A stretch of 64,000 bases of DNA from Liolophura sinensis. Lineage: Eukaryota; Mollusca; Polyplacophora; Chitonida; Chitonidae. Below the pieces are notes generated by a model that had not been told where the DNA came from, did no database searches, and saw only the letters and a list, made by a program, of their open reading frames with translations. A program made the position numbers and the translations under genes. Below are positions 1-12,647 of this stretch, in pieces; position 1 is the first letter of the stretch, and each line of letters starts with the position of its first letter. The stretch is taken from the NCBI RefSeq assembly GCF_032854445.1, contig NW_027017991.1, positions 62,001 to 126,000 on the forward strand, given 5' to 3'.

Positions 1-928
1 AATCCAAAAGTAGAAAAACTGTTCCAATGCTGCTGGTAAGAGGCTAATCCGACGTATTTTGTGACGAGAAATCGAATGGTGCAAACCGCGTTGCTCTCCG
101 ACAATACTTTTGGCTGTAGCCACAAATGATAATCAATGATGTCAAGATCACGTGCCCAGCAACGGCTCTTACTCCATGGAAACCAAGGAAATTTGCAATT
201 TTTCAACAGCTGGAGATGCCTGGCCCAATTGCGCATCCTTTGGCACCTTATTGATGTGGGTCAGTGTCAATTGTACTTTTTACAGCGGATTGTATCAAGT
301 ACCTTTTGTTTTTTTTATATACAAATGGTGTGGTTTTTCTACATGTAGATAAAGACATTGAGGTTTGTCTTCGACTTAGAAGTAAGACATTTGTTGGGTG
401 AGTTAAATGGGCTTGGCCCAAAGATTTGACGTCGTCTGGGCTACCGAAGGGCACATAACTTATAATGAAAAGTTGAATATAGTAATGACCAGTCGCGATT
501 GTACATAGTTAATGTAGCCGATTTCAATCGGCAAAAAGACCAGGCAAAAATCCAAAAGTAGAAAAACTGTTCCAATGCTGCTGGTAAGAGGCTAATCCGA
601 CGTATTTTGTGACGAGAAATCGAATGGTGCAAACCGCGTTGCTCTCCGACCAATACTTTTGGCTGTAGCCACAAATGAATAATCAATGATGTCCAAGATC
701 ACGTGCCCAGCAACGGCTCTTACTCCATGGAAACCAAGGAAATTTGCAATTTTTCAACAGCTGGAGATGCCTGGCCCAATTGCGCATCCTTTGGCACCTT
801 ATTGATGTGGGTCAGTGTTCAATTGTACTTTTTACAGCGGATTGTATCAAGTACCTTTTGTTTTTTTTATATACCAAATTGGTGTGGTTTTTCTACATGT
901 AGATAAAGACATTGAGTTTGTCTTCGAT
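1..928. repeat. First monomers, with scattered single-base indels
   Basis: One and a half subfamily A monomers carry extra or missing single bases not shared with other copies: GACAATAC for GACCAATAC near 101, ATGATAATC near 128, GTGTCAATTG near 266, GAGGTTTGTC near 360, GTCCAAGATC near 692 and ATACCAAATTGG near 872. From about 929 onward the sequence is clean. Because the differences are private one-base indels, consensus error near a contig or read end is the likelier explanation. Confidence 0.7.
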
Positions 929-3900
929 TTAGAAGTAAGACATTTGTTGGGTGAGTTAAATGGGCTTGGCCCAAAGATTTGACGTCGTCTGGGCTACCGA
1001 AGGGCACATAACTTATAATGAAAAGTTGAATATAGTAATGACCAGTAGCGATTGTACATAGTTAATGTAGCCGATTTCAATTCGCAAAAAGACCAGGCAA
1101 AAATCCAAAAGTAGAAAAACTGTTCCAATGCTGTTGGTAAGATGCTAATCCGACGTATTTTGTGACGAGAAATCGAATGGTGCAAACCGCGTTGCTCTCC
1201 GACCAATACTTTTGGCTGTAGCCACAAATGAATAATCAATGATGTCAAGATCACGTGCCCAGCAACGGCTCTTACTCCATGGAAACCAAGGAAATTTGCA
1301 ATTTTTCAACAGCTGGAGATGCCTGGCCCAATTGCGCATCCTTTGGCACCTTATTGATGTGGGTCAGTGTTCAATTGTACTTTTTACAGCGGATTGTATC
1401 AAGTACCTTTTGTTTTTTTTACATACAAATGGTGTGGTTTTTCTACATGTAGATAAAGACATTGAGTTTGTCTTCGACTTAGAAGTAAGACATTTGTTGG
1501 GTGAGTTAAATGAGCTTGGCCCAAAGATTTGACGTCGTCTGGGCTACCGAAGGGCACATAACTTATAATGAAATGTTGAATATAGTAATGACCAGTCGCG
1601 ATTGTACATAGTTAATGTAGCCGATTTCAATTAGCAAAAGGACCAGGCAAAAATCCAAAAGTGGAAAAACTGTTCCAATGCTGCTGGTAAGAGGCTAATC
1701 CGACGTATTTTGTGACGAGAAATCGAATGGTGCAAACCGCGTTGCTCTCCGACCAATACTTTTGGCTGTAGCCACAAATGAATAATCAATGATGTCAAGA
1801 TCACGTGCCCAGCAACGGCTCTTACTCCATGGAAACCAAGGAAATTTGCAATTTTTCAACAGCTGGAGATGCCTGGCCCAATTGCGCATCCTTTGGCACC
1901 TTATTGATGTGGGTCAGTGTTCAATTGTACTTTTTACAGCGGGTTGTATCAAGTACCTTGTGTTTTTTTTATATACAAATGGTGTGGTTTTTCTACATGT
2001 AGATAAAGACATTGAGTTTGTCTTCGACTTAGAAGTAAGACATTTGCTGGGTGAGTTAAATGGGCTTGGCCCAAAGATTTGACGTCGTCTGGGCTACCGA
2101 AGGGCACATAACTTATAATGAAATGTTGAATATAGTAATGACCAGTCGCGATTGTACATAGTTAATGTAGCCGATTTCAATTAGCAAAATGACCAGGCAA
2201 AAATCCAAAAGTGGAAAAACTGTTGCAATGCTGTTGGTAAGAGGCTAATCCGACGTATTTTGTGACGAGAAATCGAATGGTGCAAACCGCGTTGCTCTCC
2301 GGCCAATACTTTTGGCTGTAGCCACAAATGAATAATCAATGATGTCAAGATCACGTGCCCAGCAACGGCTCTTACTCCATGGAAACCAAGGAAATTTGCA
2401 ATTTTTCAACAGCTGGAGATGCCTGGCCCAATTGCGCATCCTTTGGCACCTTATTGATGTGGGTCAGTGTTCAATTGTACTTTTTACAGCGGATTGTATC
2501 AAGTACCTTGTGTTTTTTTTATATACAATTGGTGTGGTTTTTCTACATGTAGATAAAGACATTGAGTTTGTCTTCGACTTAGAAGTAAGACATTTGTTGG
2601 GTGAGTTAAATGGGCTTGGCCCAAAGATTTGACGTCGTCTGGGCTACCGAAGGGCACATAACTTATAATGAAAAGTTGAATATAGTAATGACCAGTAGCG
2701 ATTGTACATAGTTAATGTAGCCGATTTCAATTCGCAAAAAGACCAACCAAAAATCCAAAAGTAGAAAAACTGTTCCAATGCTGTTGGTAAGAGGCTAATC
2801 CGACGTATTTTGTGACGAGAAATCGAATGGTGCAAACCGCGTTGCTCTCCGACCAATACTTTTGGCTGTAGCCACAAATTAATAATCAATGATGTCAAGA
2901 TCACGTGCCCAGCAACGGCTCTTACTCCATGGAAACCAAGGAAATTTGCAATTTTTCAACAGCTGGAGATGCCTGGCCCAATTGCGCATCCTTTGGCACC
3001 TTATTGATGTGGGTCAGTGTTCAATTGTACTTTTTACAGCGGATTGTATCAAGTACCTTTTGTTTTTTTTATATACAAATGGTGTGGTTTTTCTACATGT
3101 AGATAAAGACATTGAGTTTGTCTTCGACTTAGAAGTAAGACATTTGTTGGGTGAGTTAAATGGGCTTGGCCCAAAGATTTGACGTCGTCTGGGCTACCGA
3201 AGGGCACATAACTTATAATGAAAAGTTGAATATAGTAATGACCAGTCGCGATTGTACATAGTTAATGTAGCCGATTTCAATTCGCAAAAAGATCAGGCAA
3301 AAATCCAAAAGTGGAAAACCTGTTCCAATGCTGCTGGTAAGAGGCTAATCCGACGTATTTTGTGACGAGAAATCGAATGGTGCAAACCGCGTTGCTCTCC
3401 GACCAATACTTTTGGCTGTAGCCACAAATGAATAATCAATGATGTCAAGATCACGTGCCCAGCAACGGCTCTTACTCCATGGAAACCAAGGAAATTTGCA
3501 ATTTTTCAACAGCTGGAGATGCCTGGCCCAATTGCGCATCCTTTGGCACCTTATTGATGTGGGTCAGTGTTCAATTGTACTTTTTACAGCGGGTTGTATC
3601 AAGTACCTTGTGTTTTTTTTATATACAAATGGTGTGGTTTTTCTACATGTAGATAAAGACATTGAGTTTGTCTTCGACTTAGAAGTAAGACATTTGCTGG
3701 GTGAGTTAAATGGGCTTGGCCCAAAGATTTGACGTCGTCTGGGCTACCGAAGGGCACATAACTTATAATGAAATGTTGAATATAGTAATGACCAGTCGCG
3801 ATTGTACATAGTTAATGTAGCCGATTTCAATTAGCAAAATGACCAGGCAAAAATCCAAAAGTGGAAAAACTGTTGCAATGCTGTTGGTAAGAGGCTAATC

Positions 3901-4778
3901 CGACGTATTTTGTGACGAGAAATCGAATGGTGCAAACCGCGTTGCTCTCCGGCCAATACTTTTGGCTGTAGCCACAAATGAATAATCAATGATGTCAAGA
4001 TCACGTGCCCAGCAACGGCTCTTACTCCATGGAAACCAAGGAAATTTGCAATTTTTCAACAGCTGGAGATGCCTGGCCCAATTGCGCATCCTTTGGCACC
4101 TTATTGATGTGGGTCAGTGTTCAATTGTACTTTTTACAGCGGATTGTATCAAGTACCTTGTGTTTTTTTTATATACAATTGGTGTGGTTTTTCTACATGT
4201 AGATAAAGACATTGAGTTTGTCTTCGACTTAGAAGTAAGACATTTGTTGGGTGAGTTAAATGGGCTTGGCCCAAAGATTTGACGTCGTCTGGGCTACCGA
4301 AGGGCACATAACTTATAATGAAAAGTTGAATATAGTAATGACCAGTAGCGATTGTACATAGTTAATGTAGCCGATTTCAATTCGCAAAAAGACCAACCAA
4401 AAATCCAAAAGTAGAAAAACTGTTCCAATGCTGTTGGTAAGAGGCTAATCCGACGTATTTTGTGACGAGAAATCGAATGGTGCAAACCGCGTTGCTCTCC
4501 GACCAATACTTTTGGCTGTAGCCACAAATTAATAATCAATGATGTCAAGATCACGTGCCCAGCAACGGCTCTTACTCCATGGAAACCAAGGAAATTTGCA
4601 ATTTTTCAACAGCTGGAGATGCCTGGCCCAATTGCGCATCCTTTGGCACCTTATTGATGTGGGTCAGTGTTCAATTGTACTTTTTACAGCGGATTGTATC
4701 AAGTACCTTTTGTTTTTTTTATATACAAATGGTGTGGTTTTTCTACATGTAGATAAAGACATTGAGTTTGTCTTCGAC
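929..4778. repeat. Heptamer higher-order repeat, copy 1 (3,850 bp)
   Basis: Seven subfamily A monomers in the order a-b-c-d-b-c-d form the unit. Types are told apart by ACATACAAATGG with GAGCTTGG (a), CGGGTTGTATC (b), ATACAATTGGTG and TGTTGCAATG (c), and GACCAACCAA upstream of monomer d. Base by base at many checked rows, 929-4,896 matches 4,779-8,746 with no difference seen; the match ends at 4,897 (A) against 8,747 (C) and begins after 928 (T against C at 4,778). Identity over almost 4 kb means a very recent duplication, or a duplicated read path in assembly. Confidence 0.93.
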
Positions 4779-4896
4779 TTAGAAGTAAGACATTTGTTGG
4801 GTGAGTTAAATGGGCTTGGCCCAAAGATTTGACGTCGTCTGGGCTACCGAAGGGCACATAACTTATAATGAAAAGTTGAATATAGTAATGACCAGT
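1670..4896. repeat. Nested trimer duplication (1,650 bp period) in heptamer copy 1
   Basis: Within the heptamer the b-c-d trimer occurs twice: 1,670-3,246 matches 3,320-4,896 at an offset of 1,650 bp. Boundaries are single differences at 1,669 against 3,319 (A/C) and 3,247 against 4,897 (C/A). The trimer duplication must predate the heptamer duplication because both heptamer copies contain it. Confidence 0.9.
1789..2338. repeat. Reference monomer, subfamily A (550 bp)
   Basis: This is a representative A monomer, cut arbitrarily at ATGATGTCAAG. In order it contains CACGTG, CCATGG, two CAATTG sites, the variant CGGGTTGTATC (most A monomers have CGGATTGTATC), a T8 tract followed by ATATAC, TCTACATGTAGA, TTTGCTGGG, TGGGCTTGGCCCA, GACGTCGTC, AAATGTTGAA (most monomers have AAAAGTTGAA), TCGCGA, TTAGCAAAATGACC, the A-tract linker, TTTTGTGACGAG and TGGCTGTAGCCA. 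It is the second monomer of the heptamer unit and recurs at 3,439, 5,639 and 7,289. No coding assignment is made: several short frames are open on both strands, but none is protected from frameshift across the array. Confidence 0.95.
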
Positions 4897-7800
4897 AGCG
4901 ATTGTACATAGTTAATGTAGCCGATTTCAATTCGCAAAAAGACCAGGCAAAAATCCAAAAGTAGAAAAACTGTTCCAATGCTGTTGGTAAGATGCTAATC
5001 CGACGTATTTTGTGACGAGAAATCGAATGGTGCAAACCGCGTTGCTCTCCGACCAATACTTTTGGCTGTAGCCACAAATGAATAATCAATGATGTCAAGA
5101 TCACGTGCCCAGCAACGGCTCTTACTCCATGGAAACCAAGGAAATTTGCAATTTTTCAACAGCTGGAGATGCCTGGCCCAATTGCGCATCCTTTGGCACC
5201 TTATTGATGTGGGTCAGTGTTCAATTGTACTTTTTACAGCGGATTGTATCAAGTACCTTTTGTTTTTTTTACATACAAATGGTGTGGTTTTTCTACATGT
5301 AGATAAAGACATTGAGTTTGTCTTCGACTTAGAAGTAAGACATTTGTTGGGTGAGTTAAATGAGCTTGGCCCAAAGATTTGACGTCGTCTGGGCTACCGA
5401 AGGGCACATAACTTATAATGAAATGTTGAATATAGTAATGACCAGTCGCGATTGTACATAGTTAATGTAGCCGATTTCAATTAGCAAAAGGACCAGGCAA
5501 AAATCCAAAAGTGGAAAAACTGTTCCAATGCTGCTGGTAAGAGGCTAATCCGACGTATTTTGTGACGAGAAATCGAATGGTGCAAACCGCGTTGCTCTCC
5601 GACCAATACTTTTGGCTGTAGCCACAAATGAATAATCAATGATGTCAAGATCACGTGCCCAGCAACGGCTCTTACTCCATGGAAACCAAGGAAATTTGCA
5701 ATTTTTCAACAGCTGGAGATGCCTGGCCCAATTGCGCATCCTTTGGCACCTTATTGATGTGGGTCAGTGTTCAATTGTACTTTTTACAGCGGGTTGTATC
5801 AAGTACCTTGTGTTTTTTTTATATACAAATGGTGTGGTTTTTCTACATGTAGATAAAGACATTGAGTTTGTCTTCGACTTAGAAGTAAGACATTTGCTGG
5901 GTGAGTTAAATGGGCTTGGCCCAAAGATTTGACGTCGTCTGGGCTACCGAAGGGCACATAACTTATAATGAAATGTTGAATATAGTAATGACCAGTCGCG
6001 ATTGTACATAGTTAATGTAGCCGATTTCAATTAGCAAAATGACCAGGCAAAAATCCAAAAGTGGAAAAACTGTTGCAATGCTGTTGGTAAGAGGCTAATC
6101 CGACGTATTTTGTGACGAGAAATCGAATGGTGCAAACCGCGTTGCTCTCCGGCCAATACTTTTGGCTGTAGCCACAAATGAATAATCAATGATGTCAAGA
6201 TCACGTGCCCAGCAACGGCTCTTACTCCATGGAAACCAAGGAAATTTGCAATTTTTCAACAGCTGGAGATGCCTGGCCCAATTGCGCATCCTTTGGCACC
6301 TTATTGATGTGGGTCAGTGTTCAATTGTACTTTTTACAGCGGATTGTATCAAGTACCTTGTGTTTTTTTTATATACAATTGGTGTGGTTTTTCTACATGT
6401 AGATAAAGACATTGAGTTTGTCTTCGACTTAGAAGTAAGACATTTGTTGGGTGAGTTAAATGGGCTTGGCCCAAAGATTTGACGTCGTCTGGGCTACCGA
6501 AGGGCACATAACTTATAATGAAAAGTTGAATATAGTAATGACCAGTAGCGATTGTACATAGTTAATGTAGCCGATTTCAATTCGCAAAAAGACCAACCAA
6601 AAATCCAAAAGTAGAAAAACTGTTCCAATGCTGTTGGTAAGAGGCTAATCCGACGTATTTTGTGACGAGAAATCGAATGGTGCAAACCGCGTTGCTCTCC
6701 GACCAATACTTTTGGCTGTAGCCACAAATTAATAATCAATGATGTCAAGATCACGTGCCCAGCAACGGCTCTTACTCCATGGAAACCAAGGAAATTTGCA
6801 ATTTTTCAACAGCTGGAGATGCCTGGCCCAATTGCGCATCCTTTGGCACCTTATTGATGTGGGTCAGTGTTCAATTGTACTTTTTACAGCGGATTGTATC
6901 AAGTACCTTTTGTTTTTTTTATATACAAATGGTGTGGTTTTTCTACATGTAGATAAAGACATTGAGTTTGTCTTCGACTTAGAAGTAAGACATTTGTTGG
7001 GTGAGTTAAATGGGCTTGGCCCAAAGATTTGACGTCGTCTGGGCTACCGAAGGGCACATAACTTATAATGAAAAGTTGAATATAGTAATGACCAGTCGCG
7101 ATTGTACATAGTTAATGTAGCCGATTTCAATTCGCAAAAAGATCAGGCAAAAATCCAAAAGTGGAAAACCTGTTCCAATGCTGCTGGTAAGAGGCTAATC
7201 CGACGTATTTTGTGACGAGAAATCGAATGGTGCAAACCGCGTTGCTCTCCGACCAATACTTTTGGCTGTAGCCACAAATGAATAATCAATGATGTCAAGA
7301 TCACGTGCCCAGCAACGGCTCTTACTCCATGGAAACCAAGGAAATTTGCAATTTTTCAACAGCTGGAGATGCCTGGCCCAATTGCGCATCCTTTGGCACC
7401 TTATTGATGTGGGTCAGTGTTCAATTGTACTTTTTACAGCGGGTTGTATCAAGTACCTTGTGTTTTTTTTATATACAAATGGTGTGGTTTTTCTACATGT
7501 AGATAAAGACATTGAGTTTGTCTTCGACTTAGAAGTAAGACATTTGCTGGGTGAGTTAAATGGGCTTGGCCCAAAGATTTGACGTCGTCTGGGCTACCGA
7601 AGGGCACATAACTTATAATGAAATGTTGAATATAGTAATGACCAGTCGCGATTGTACATAGTTAATGTAGCCGATTTCAATTAGCAAAATGACCAGGCAA
7701 AAATCCAAAAGTGGAAAAACTGTTGCAATGCTGTTGGTAAGAGGCTAATCCGACGTATTTTGTGACGAGAAATCGAATGGTGCAAACCGCGTTGCTCTCC

Positions 7801-8628
7801 GGCCAATACTTTTGGCTGTAGCCACAAATGAATAATCAATGATGTCAAGATCACGTGCCCAGCAACGGCTCTTACTCCATGGAAACCAAGGAAATTTGCA
7901 ATTTTTCAACAGCTGGAGATGCCTGGCCCAATTGCGCATCCTTTGGCACCTTATTGATGTGGGTCAGTGTTCAATTGTACTTTTTACAGCGGATTGTATC
8001 AAGTACCTTGTGTTTTTTTTATATACAATTGGTGTGGTTTTTCTACATGTAGATAAAGACATTGAGTTTGTCTTCGACTTAGAAGTAAGACATTTGTTGG
8101 GTGAGTTAAATGGGCTTGGCCCAAAGATTTGACGTCGTCTGGGCTACCGAAGGGCACATAACTTATAATGAAAAGTTGAATATAGTAATGACCAGTAGCG
8201 ATTGTACATAGTTAATGTAGCCGATTTCAATTCGCAAAAAGACCAACCAAAAATCCAAAAGTAGAAAAACTGTTCCAATGCTGTTGGTAAGAGGCTAATC
8301 CGACGTATTTTGTGACGAGAAATCGAATGGTGCAAACCGCGTTGCTCTCCGACCAATACTTTTGGCTGTAGCCACAAATTAATAATCAATGATGTCAAGA
8401 TCACGTGCCCAGCAACGGCTCTTACTCCATGGAAACCAAGGAAATTTGCAATTTTTCAACAGCTGGAGATGCCTGGCCCAATTGCGCATCCTTTGGCACC
8501 TTATTGATGTGGGTCAGTGTTCAATTGTACTTTTTACAGCGGATTGTATCAAGTACCTTTTGTTTTTTTTATATACAAATGGTGTGGTTTTTCTACATGT
8601 AGATAAAGACATTGAGTTTGTCTTCGAC
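4779..8628. repeat. Heptamer higher-order repeat, copy 2 (3,850 bp)
   Basis: This is the second tandem copy of the a-b-c-d-b-c-d unit, with the same private variants at the same offsets: the GAGCTTGG monomer at 5,089, CGGGTTGTATC monomers at 5,639 and 7,289, and GACCAACCAA near 6,591 and 8,241. Identity continues to 8,746. The monomer starting at 8,939 is not type a, so a third full copy does not follow directly. Confidence 0.93.
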
Positions 8629-8746
8629 TTAGAAGTAAGACATTTGTTGGGTGAGTTAAATGGGCTTGGCCCAAAGATTTGACGTCGTCTGGGCTACCGA
8701 AGGGCACATAACTTATAATGAAAAGTTGAATATAGTAATGACCAGT
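5520..8746. repeat. Nested trimer duplication in heptamer copy 2
   Basis: The same b-c-d/b-c-d arrangement is seen in copy 2: 5,520-7,096 matches 7,170-8,746. These are the heptamer copy 1 trimers shifted by 3,850 bp, with the same boundary differences. Confidence 0.9.
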
Positions 8747-9488
8747 CGCGATTGTACATAGTTAATGTAGCCGATTTCAATTCGCAAAAAGATCAGGCAA
8801 AAATCCAAAAGTGGAAAACCTGTTCCAATGCTGCTGGTAAGAGGCTAATCCGACGTATTTTGTGACGAGAAATCGAATGGTGCAAACCGCGTTGCTCTCC
8901 GACCAATACTTTTGGCTGTAGCCACAAATGAATAATCAATGATGTCAAGATCACGTGCCCAGCAACGGCTCTTACTCCATGGAAACCAAGGAAATTTGCA
9001 ATTTTTCAACAGCTGGAGATGCCTGGCCCAATTGCGCATCCTTTGGCACCTTATTGATGTGGGTCAGTGTTCAATTGTACTTTTTACAGCGGATTGTATC
9101 AAGTACCTTTTGTTTTTTTTATATACAAATGGTGTGGTTTTTCTACATGTAGATAAAGACATTGAGTTTGTCTTCGACTTAGAAGTAAGACATTTGTTGG
9201 GTGAGTTAAATGGGCTTGGCCCAAAGATTTGACGTCGTCTGGGCTACCGAAGGGCACATAACTTATAATGAAAAGTTGAATATAGTAATGACCAGTCGCG
9301 ATTGTACATAGTTAATGTAGCCGATTTCAATTCGCAAAAAGACCAGGCAAAAATCCAAAAGTGGAAAAACTGTTCCAATGCTGCTGGTAAGAGGCTAATC
9401 CGACGTATTTTGTGACGAGAAATCGAATGGTGCAAACCGCGTTGCTCTCCGACCAATACTTTTGGCTGTAGCCACAAATGAATAATCA

Positions 9489-9897
9489 ATGATGTCAAGA
9501 TCACGTGCCCAGCAACGGCTCTTACTCCATGGAAACCAAGGAAATTTGCAATTTTTCAACAGCTGGAGATGCCTGGCCCAATTGCGCATCCTTTGGCACC
9601 TTATTGATGTGGGTCAGTGTTCAATTGTACTTTTTACAGCGGATTGTATCAAGTACCTTTTGCTTTTTTTACATACAAATGGTGTGGTTTTTCTACATGT
9701 AGATAAAGACATTGAGTTTGTCTTCGACTTAGAAGTAAGACATTTGTTGGGTGAGTTAAATGGGTTTGGCCCAAAGATTTGACGTCGTCTGGGCTACCGA
9801 AGGGCACATAACTTATAATGAAAAGTTGAATATAGTAATGACCAGTCGCGATTGTACATAGTTAATACTTTTGGCTGTAGCCACAAATGAATAATCA
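9489..9897. repeat. Truncated monomer 1 (409 bp, 141-bp deletion)
   Basis: GTTAAT at 9,861-9,866 joins directly to ACTTTTGGCTG. In full monomers 141 bp lie between, from GTAGCCGATTTC to CTCTCCGACCAAT. Both lost edges share AAT, so the junction shows three bases of microhomology at 9,864-9,866. The next monomer (from 9,898) has the rare TTGGTTTTTTTACAT variant of the poly-T region. Confidence 0.95.
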
Positions 9898-10668
9898 ATG
9901 ATGTCAAGATCACGTGCCCAGCAACGGCTCTTACTCCATGGAAACCAAGGAAATTTGCAATTTTTCAACAGCTGGAGATGCCTGGCCCAATTGCGCATCC
10001 TTTGGCACCTTATTGATGTGGGTCAGTGTTCAATTGTACTTTTTACAGCGGATTGTATCAAGCACCTTTTGGTTTTTTTACATACAAATGGTGTGGTTTT
10101 TCTACATGTAGATAAAGACATTGAGTTTGTCTTCGACTTAGAAGTAAGACATTTGTTGGGTGAGTTAAATGGGCTTGGCCCAAAGATTTGACGTCGTCTG
10201 GGCTACCGAAGGGCACATAACTTATAATGAAAAGTTGAATATAGTAATGACCAGTCGCGATTGTACATAGTTAATGTAGCCGATTTCAATTCGCAAAAAG
10301 ACCAGGCAAAAATCCAAAAGTAGAAAAACTGTTCCAATGCTGCTGGTAAGAGGCTAATCCGACGTATTTTGTGACGAGAAATCGAATGGTGCAAACCGCG
10401 TTGCTCTCCGACCAATACTTTTGGCTGTAGCCACAAATGAATAATCAATGATGTCAAGATCACGTGCCCAGCAACGGCTCTTACTCCATGGAAACCAAGG
10501 AAATTTGCAATTTTTCAACAGCTGGAGATGCCTGGCCCAATTGCGCATCCTTTGGCACCTTATTGATGTGGGTCAGTGTTCAATTGTACTTTTTACAGCG
10601 GATTGTATCAAGTACCTTTTGTTTTTTTTATATACAAATGGTGTGGTTTTTCTACATGTAGATAAAGA

Positions 10669-11881
10669 CATTGAGTTTGTCTTCGATTTAGAAGTAAGAC
10701 ATTTGTTGGGTGAGTTAAATGGGCTTGGCCCAAAGATTTGACGTCGTCTGGGCTACCGAAGGGCACATAACTTATAATGAAAAGTTGAATATAGTAATGA
10801 CCAGTAGCGATTGTACATAGTTAATGTAGCCGATTTCAATTCGCAAAAAGACCAGGCAAAAATCCAAAAGTAGAAAAACTGTTCCAATGCTGTTGGTAAG
10901 ATGCTAATCCGACGTATTTTGTGACGAGAAATCGAATGGTGCAAACCGCGTTGCTCTCCGACCAATACTTTTGGCTGTAGCCACAAATGAATAATCAATG
11001 ATGTCAAGATCACGTGCCCAGCAACGGCTCTTACTCCATGGAAACCAAGGAAATTTGCAATTTTTCAACAGCTGGAGATGCCTGGCCCAATTGCGCATCC
11101 TTTGGCACCTTATTGATGTGGGTCAGTGTTCAATTGTACTTTTTACAGCGGATTGTATCAAGTACCTTTTGTTTTTTTTACATACAAATGGTGTGGTTTT
11201 TCTACATGTAGATAAAGACATTGAGTTTGTCTTCGACTTAGAAGTAAGACATTTGTTGGGTGAGTTAAATGAGCTTGGCCCAAAGATTTGACGTCGTCTG
11301 GGCTACCGAAGGGCACATAACTTATAATGAAATGTTGAATATAGTAATGACCAGTCGCGATTGTACATAGTTAATGTAGCCGATTTCAATTAGCAAAAGG
11401 ACCAGGCAAAAATCCAAAAGTGGAAAAACTGTTCCAATGCGCTGGTAAGAGGCTAATCCGACGTATTTTGTGACGAGAAATCGAATGGTGCAAACCGCGT
11501 TGCTCTCCGACCAATACTTTTGGCTGTAGCCACAAATGAATAATCAATGATGTCAAGATCACGTGCCCAGCAACGGCTCTTACTCCATGGAAACCAAGGA
11601 AATTTGCAATTTTTCAACAGCTGGAGATGCCTGGCCCAATTGCGCATCCTTTGGCACCTTATTGATGTGGGTCAGTGTTCAATTGTACTTTTTACAGCGG
11701 GTTGTATCAAGTACCTTGTGTTTTTTTTATATACAAATGGTGTGGTTTTTCTACATGTAGATAAAGACATTGAGTTTGTCTTCGACTTAGAAGTAAGACA
11801 TTTGCTGGGTGAGTTAAATGGGCTTGGCCCAAAGATTTGACGTCGTCTGGGCTACCGAAGGGCACATAACTTATAATGAAA
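10669..11881. repeat. Partial third copy of the heptamer start (a-b)
   Basis: The GAGCTTGG monomer at 10,998 is followed by a CGGGTTGTATC monomer at 11,547, in the same order as 1,239 and 1,789. The flanking CTTCGATTT variant at 10,681 also matches the one near 922. Matching to 910-2,123 continues until AAAAGTTGAA at 11,879 against AAATGTTGAA near 2,121. A one-base deletion (AATGCGCTGG near 11,437) is private to this copy. The following monomer (12,097) is not type c, so the copy is incomplete. Confidence 0.75.
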
Positions 11882-12647
11882 AGTTGAATATAGTAATGAC
11901 CAGTCGCGATTGTACATAGTTAATGTAGCCGATTTCAATTAGCAAAAAGACCAGGCAAAAATCCAAAAGTGGAAAAACTGTTCCAATGCTGCTGGTAAGA
12001 GGCTAATCCGACGTATTTTGTGACGAGAAATCGAATGGTGCAAACCGCGTTGCTCTCCGACCAATACTTTTGGCTGTAGCCACAAATGAATAATCAATGA
12101 TGTCAAGATCACGTGCCCAGCAACGGCTCTTACTCCATGGAAACCAAGGAAATTTGCAATTTTTCAACAGCTGGAGATGCCTGGCCCAATTGCGCATCCT
12201 TTGGCACCTTATTGATGTGGGTCAGTGTTCAATTGTACTTTTTACAGCGGACTGTATCAAGTACCTTTTGTTTTTTTTACATACAAATGGTGTGGTTTTT
12301 CTACATGTAGATAAAGACATTGAGTTTGTCTTCGACTTAGAAGTAAGACATTTGTTGGGTGAGTTAAATGAGCTTGGCCCAAAGATTTGACGTCGTCTGG
12401 GCTACCGAAGGGCACATAACTTATAATGAAATGTTGAATATAGTAATGACCAGTCGCGATTGTACATAGTTAATGTAGCCGATTTCAATTAGCAAAAGGA
12501 CCAGGCAAAAATCCAAAAGTGGAAAAAACTGTTCCAATGCTGCTGGTAAGAGGCTAATCCGACGTATTTTGTGACGAGAAATCGAATGGTGCAAACCGCG
12601 TTGCTCTCCGACCAATACTTTTGGCTGTAGCCACAAATGAATAATCA

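Noticed and set aside
1239-1532. A 97-codon open frame that recurs in most monomers on the plus strand
   Set aside because: It overlaps other open frames on both strands, starts with TTG in most B monomers, is shifted by every T9 poly-T variant, and varies by amino-acid-changing substitutions (for example L to F between A and B). It persists because the repeat is homogenised, not because it is a gene.
1695-1889. A 64-codon open frame recurring on the minus strand
   Set aside because: This is the same repeat-shadow effect. There is no domain, no signal peptide and no sign of selection, and it is lost or fused where monomers are deleted or carry indels.
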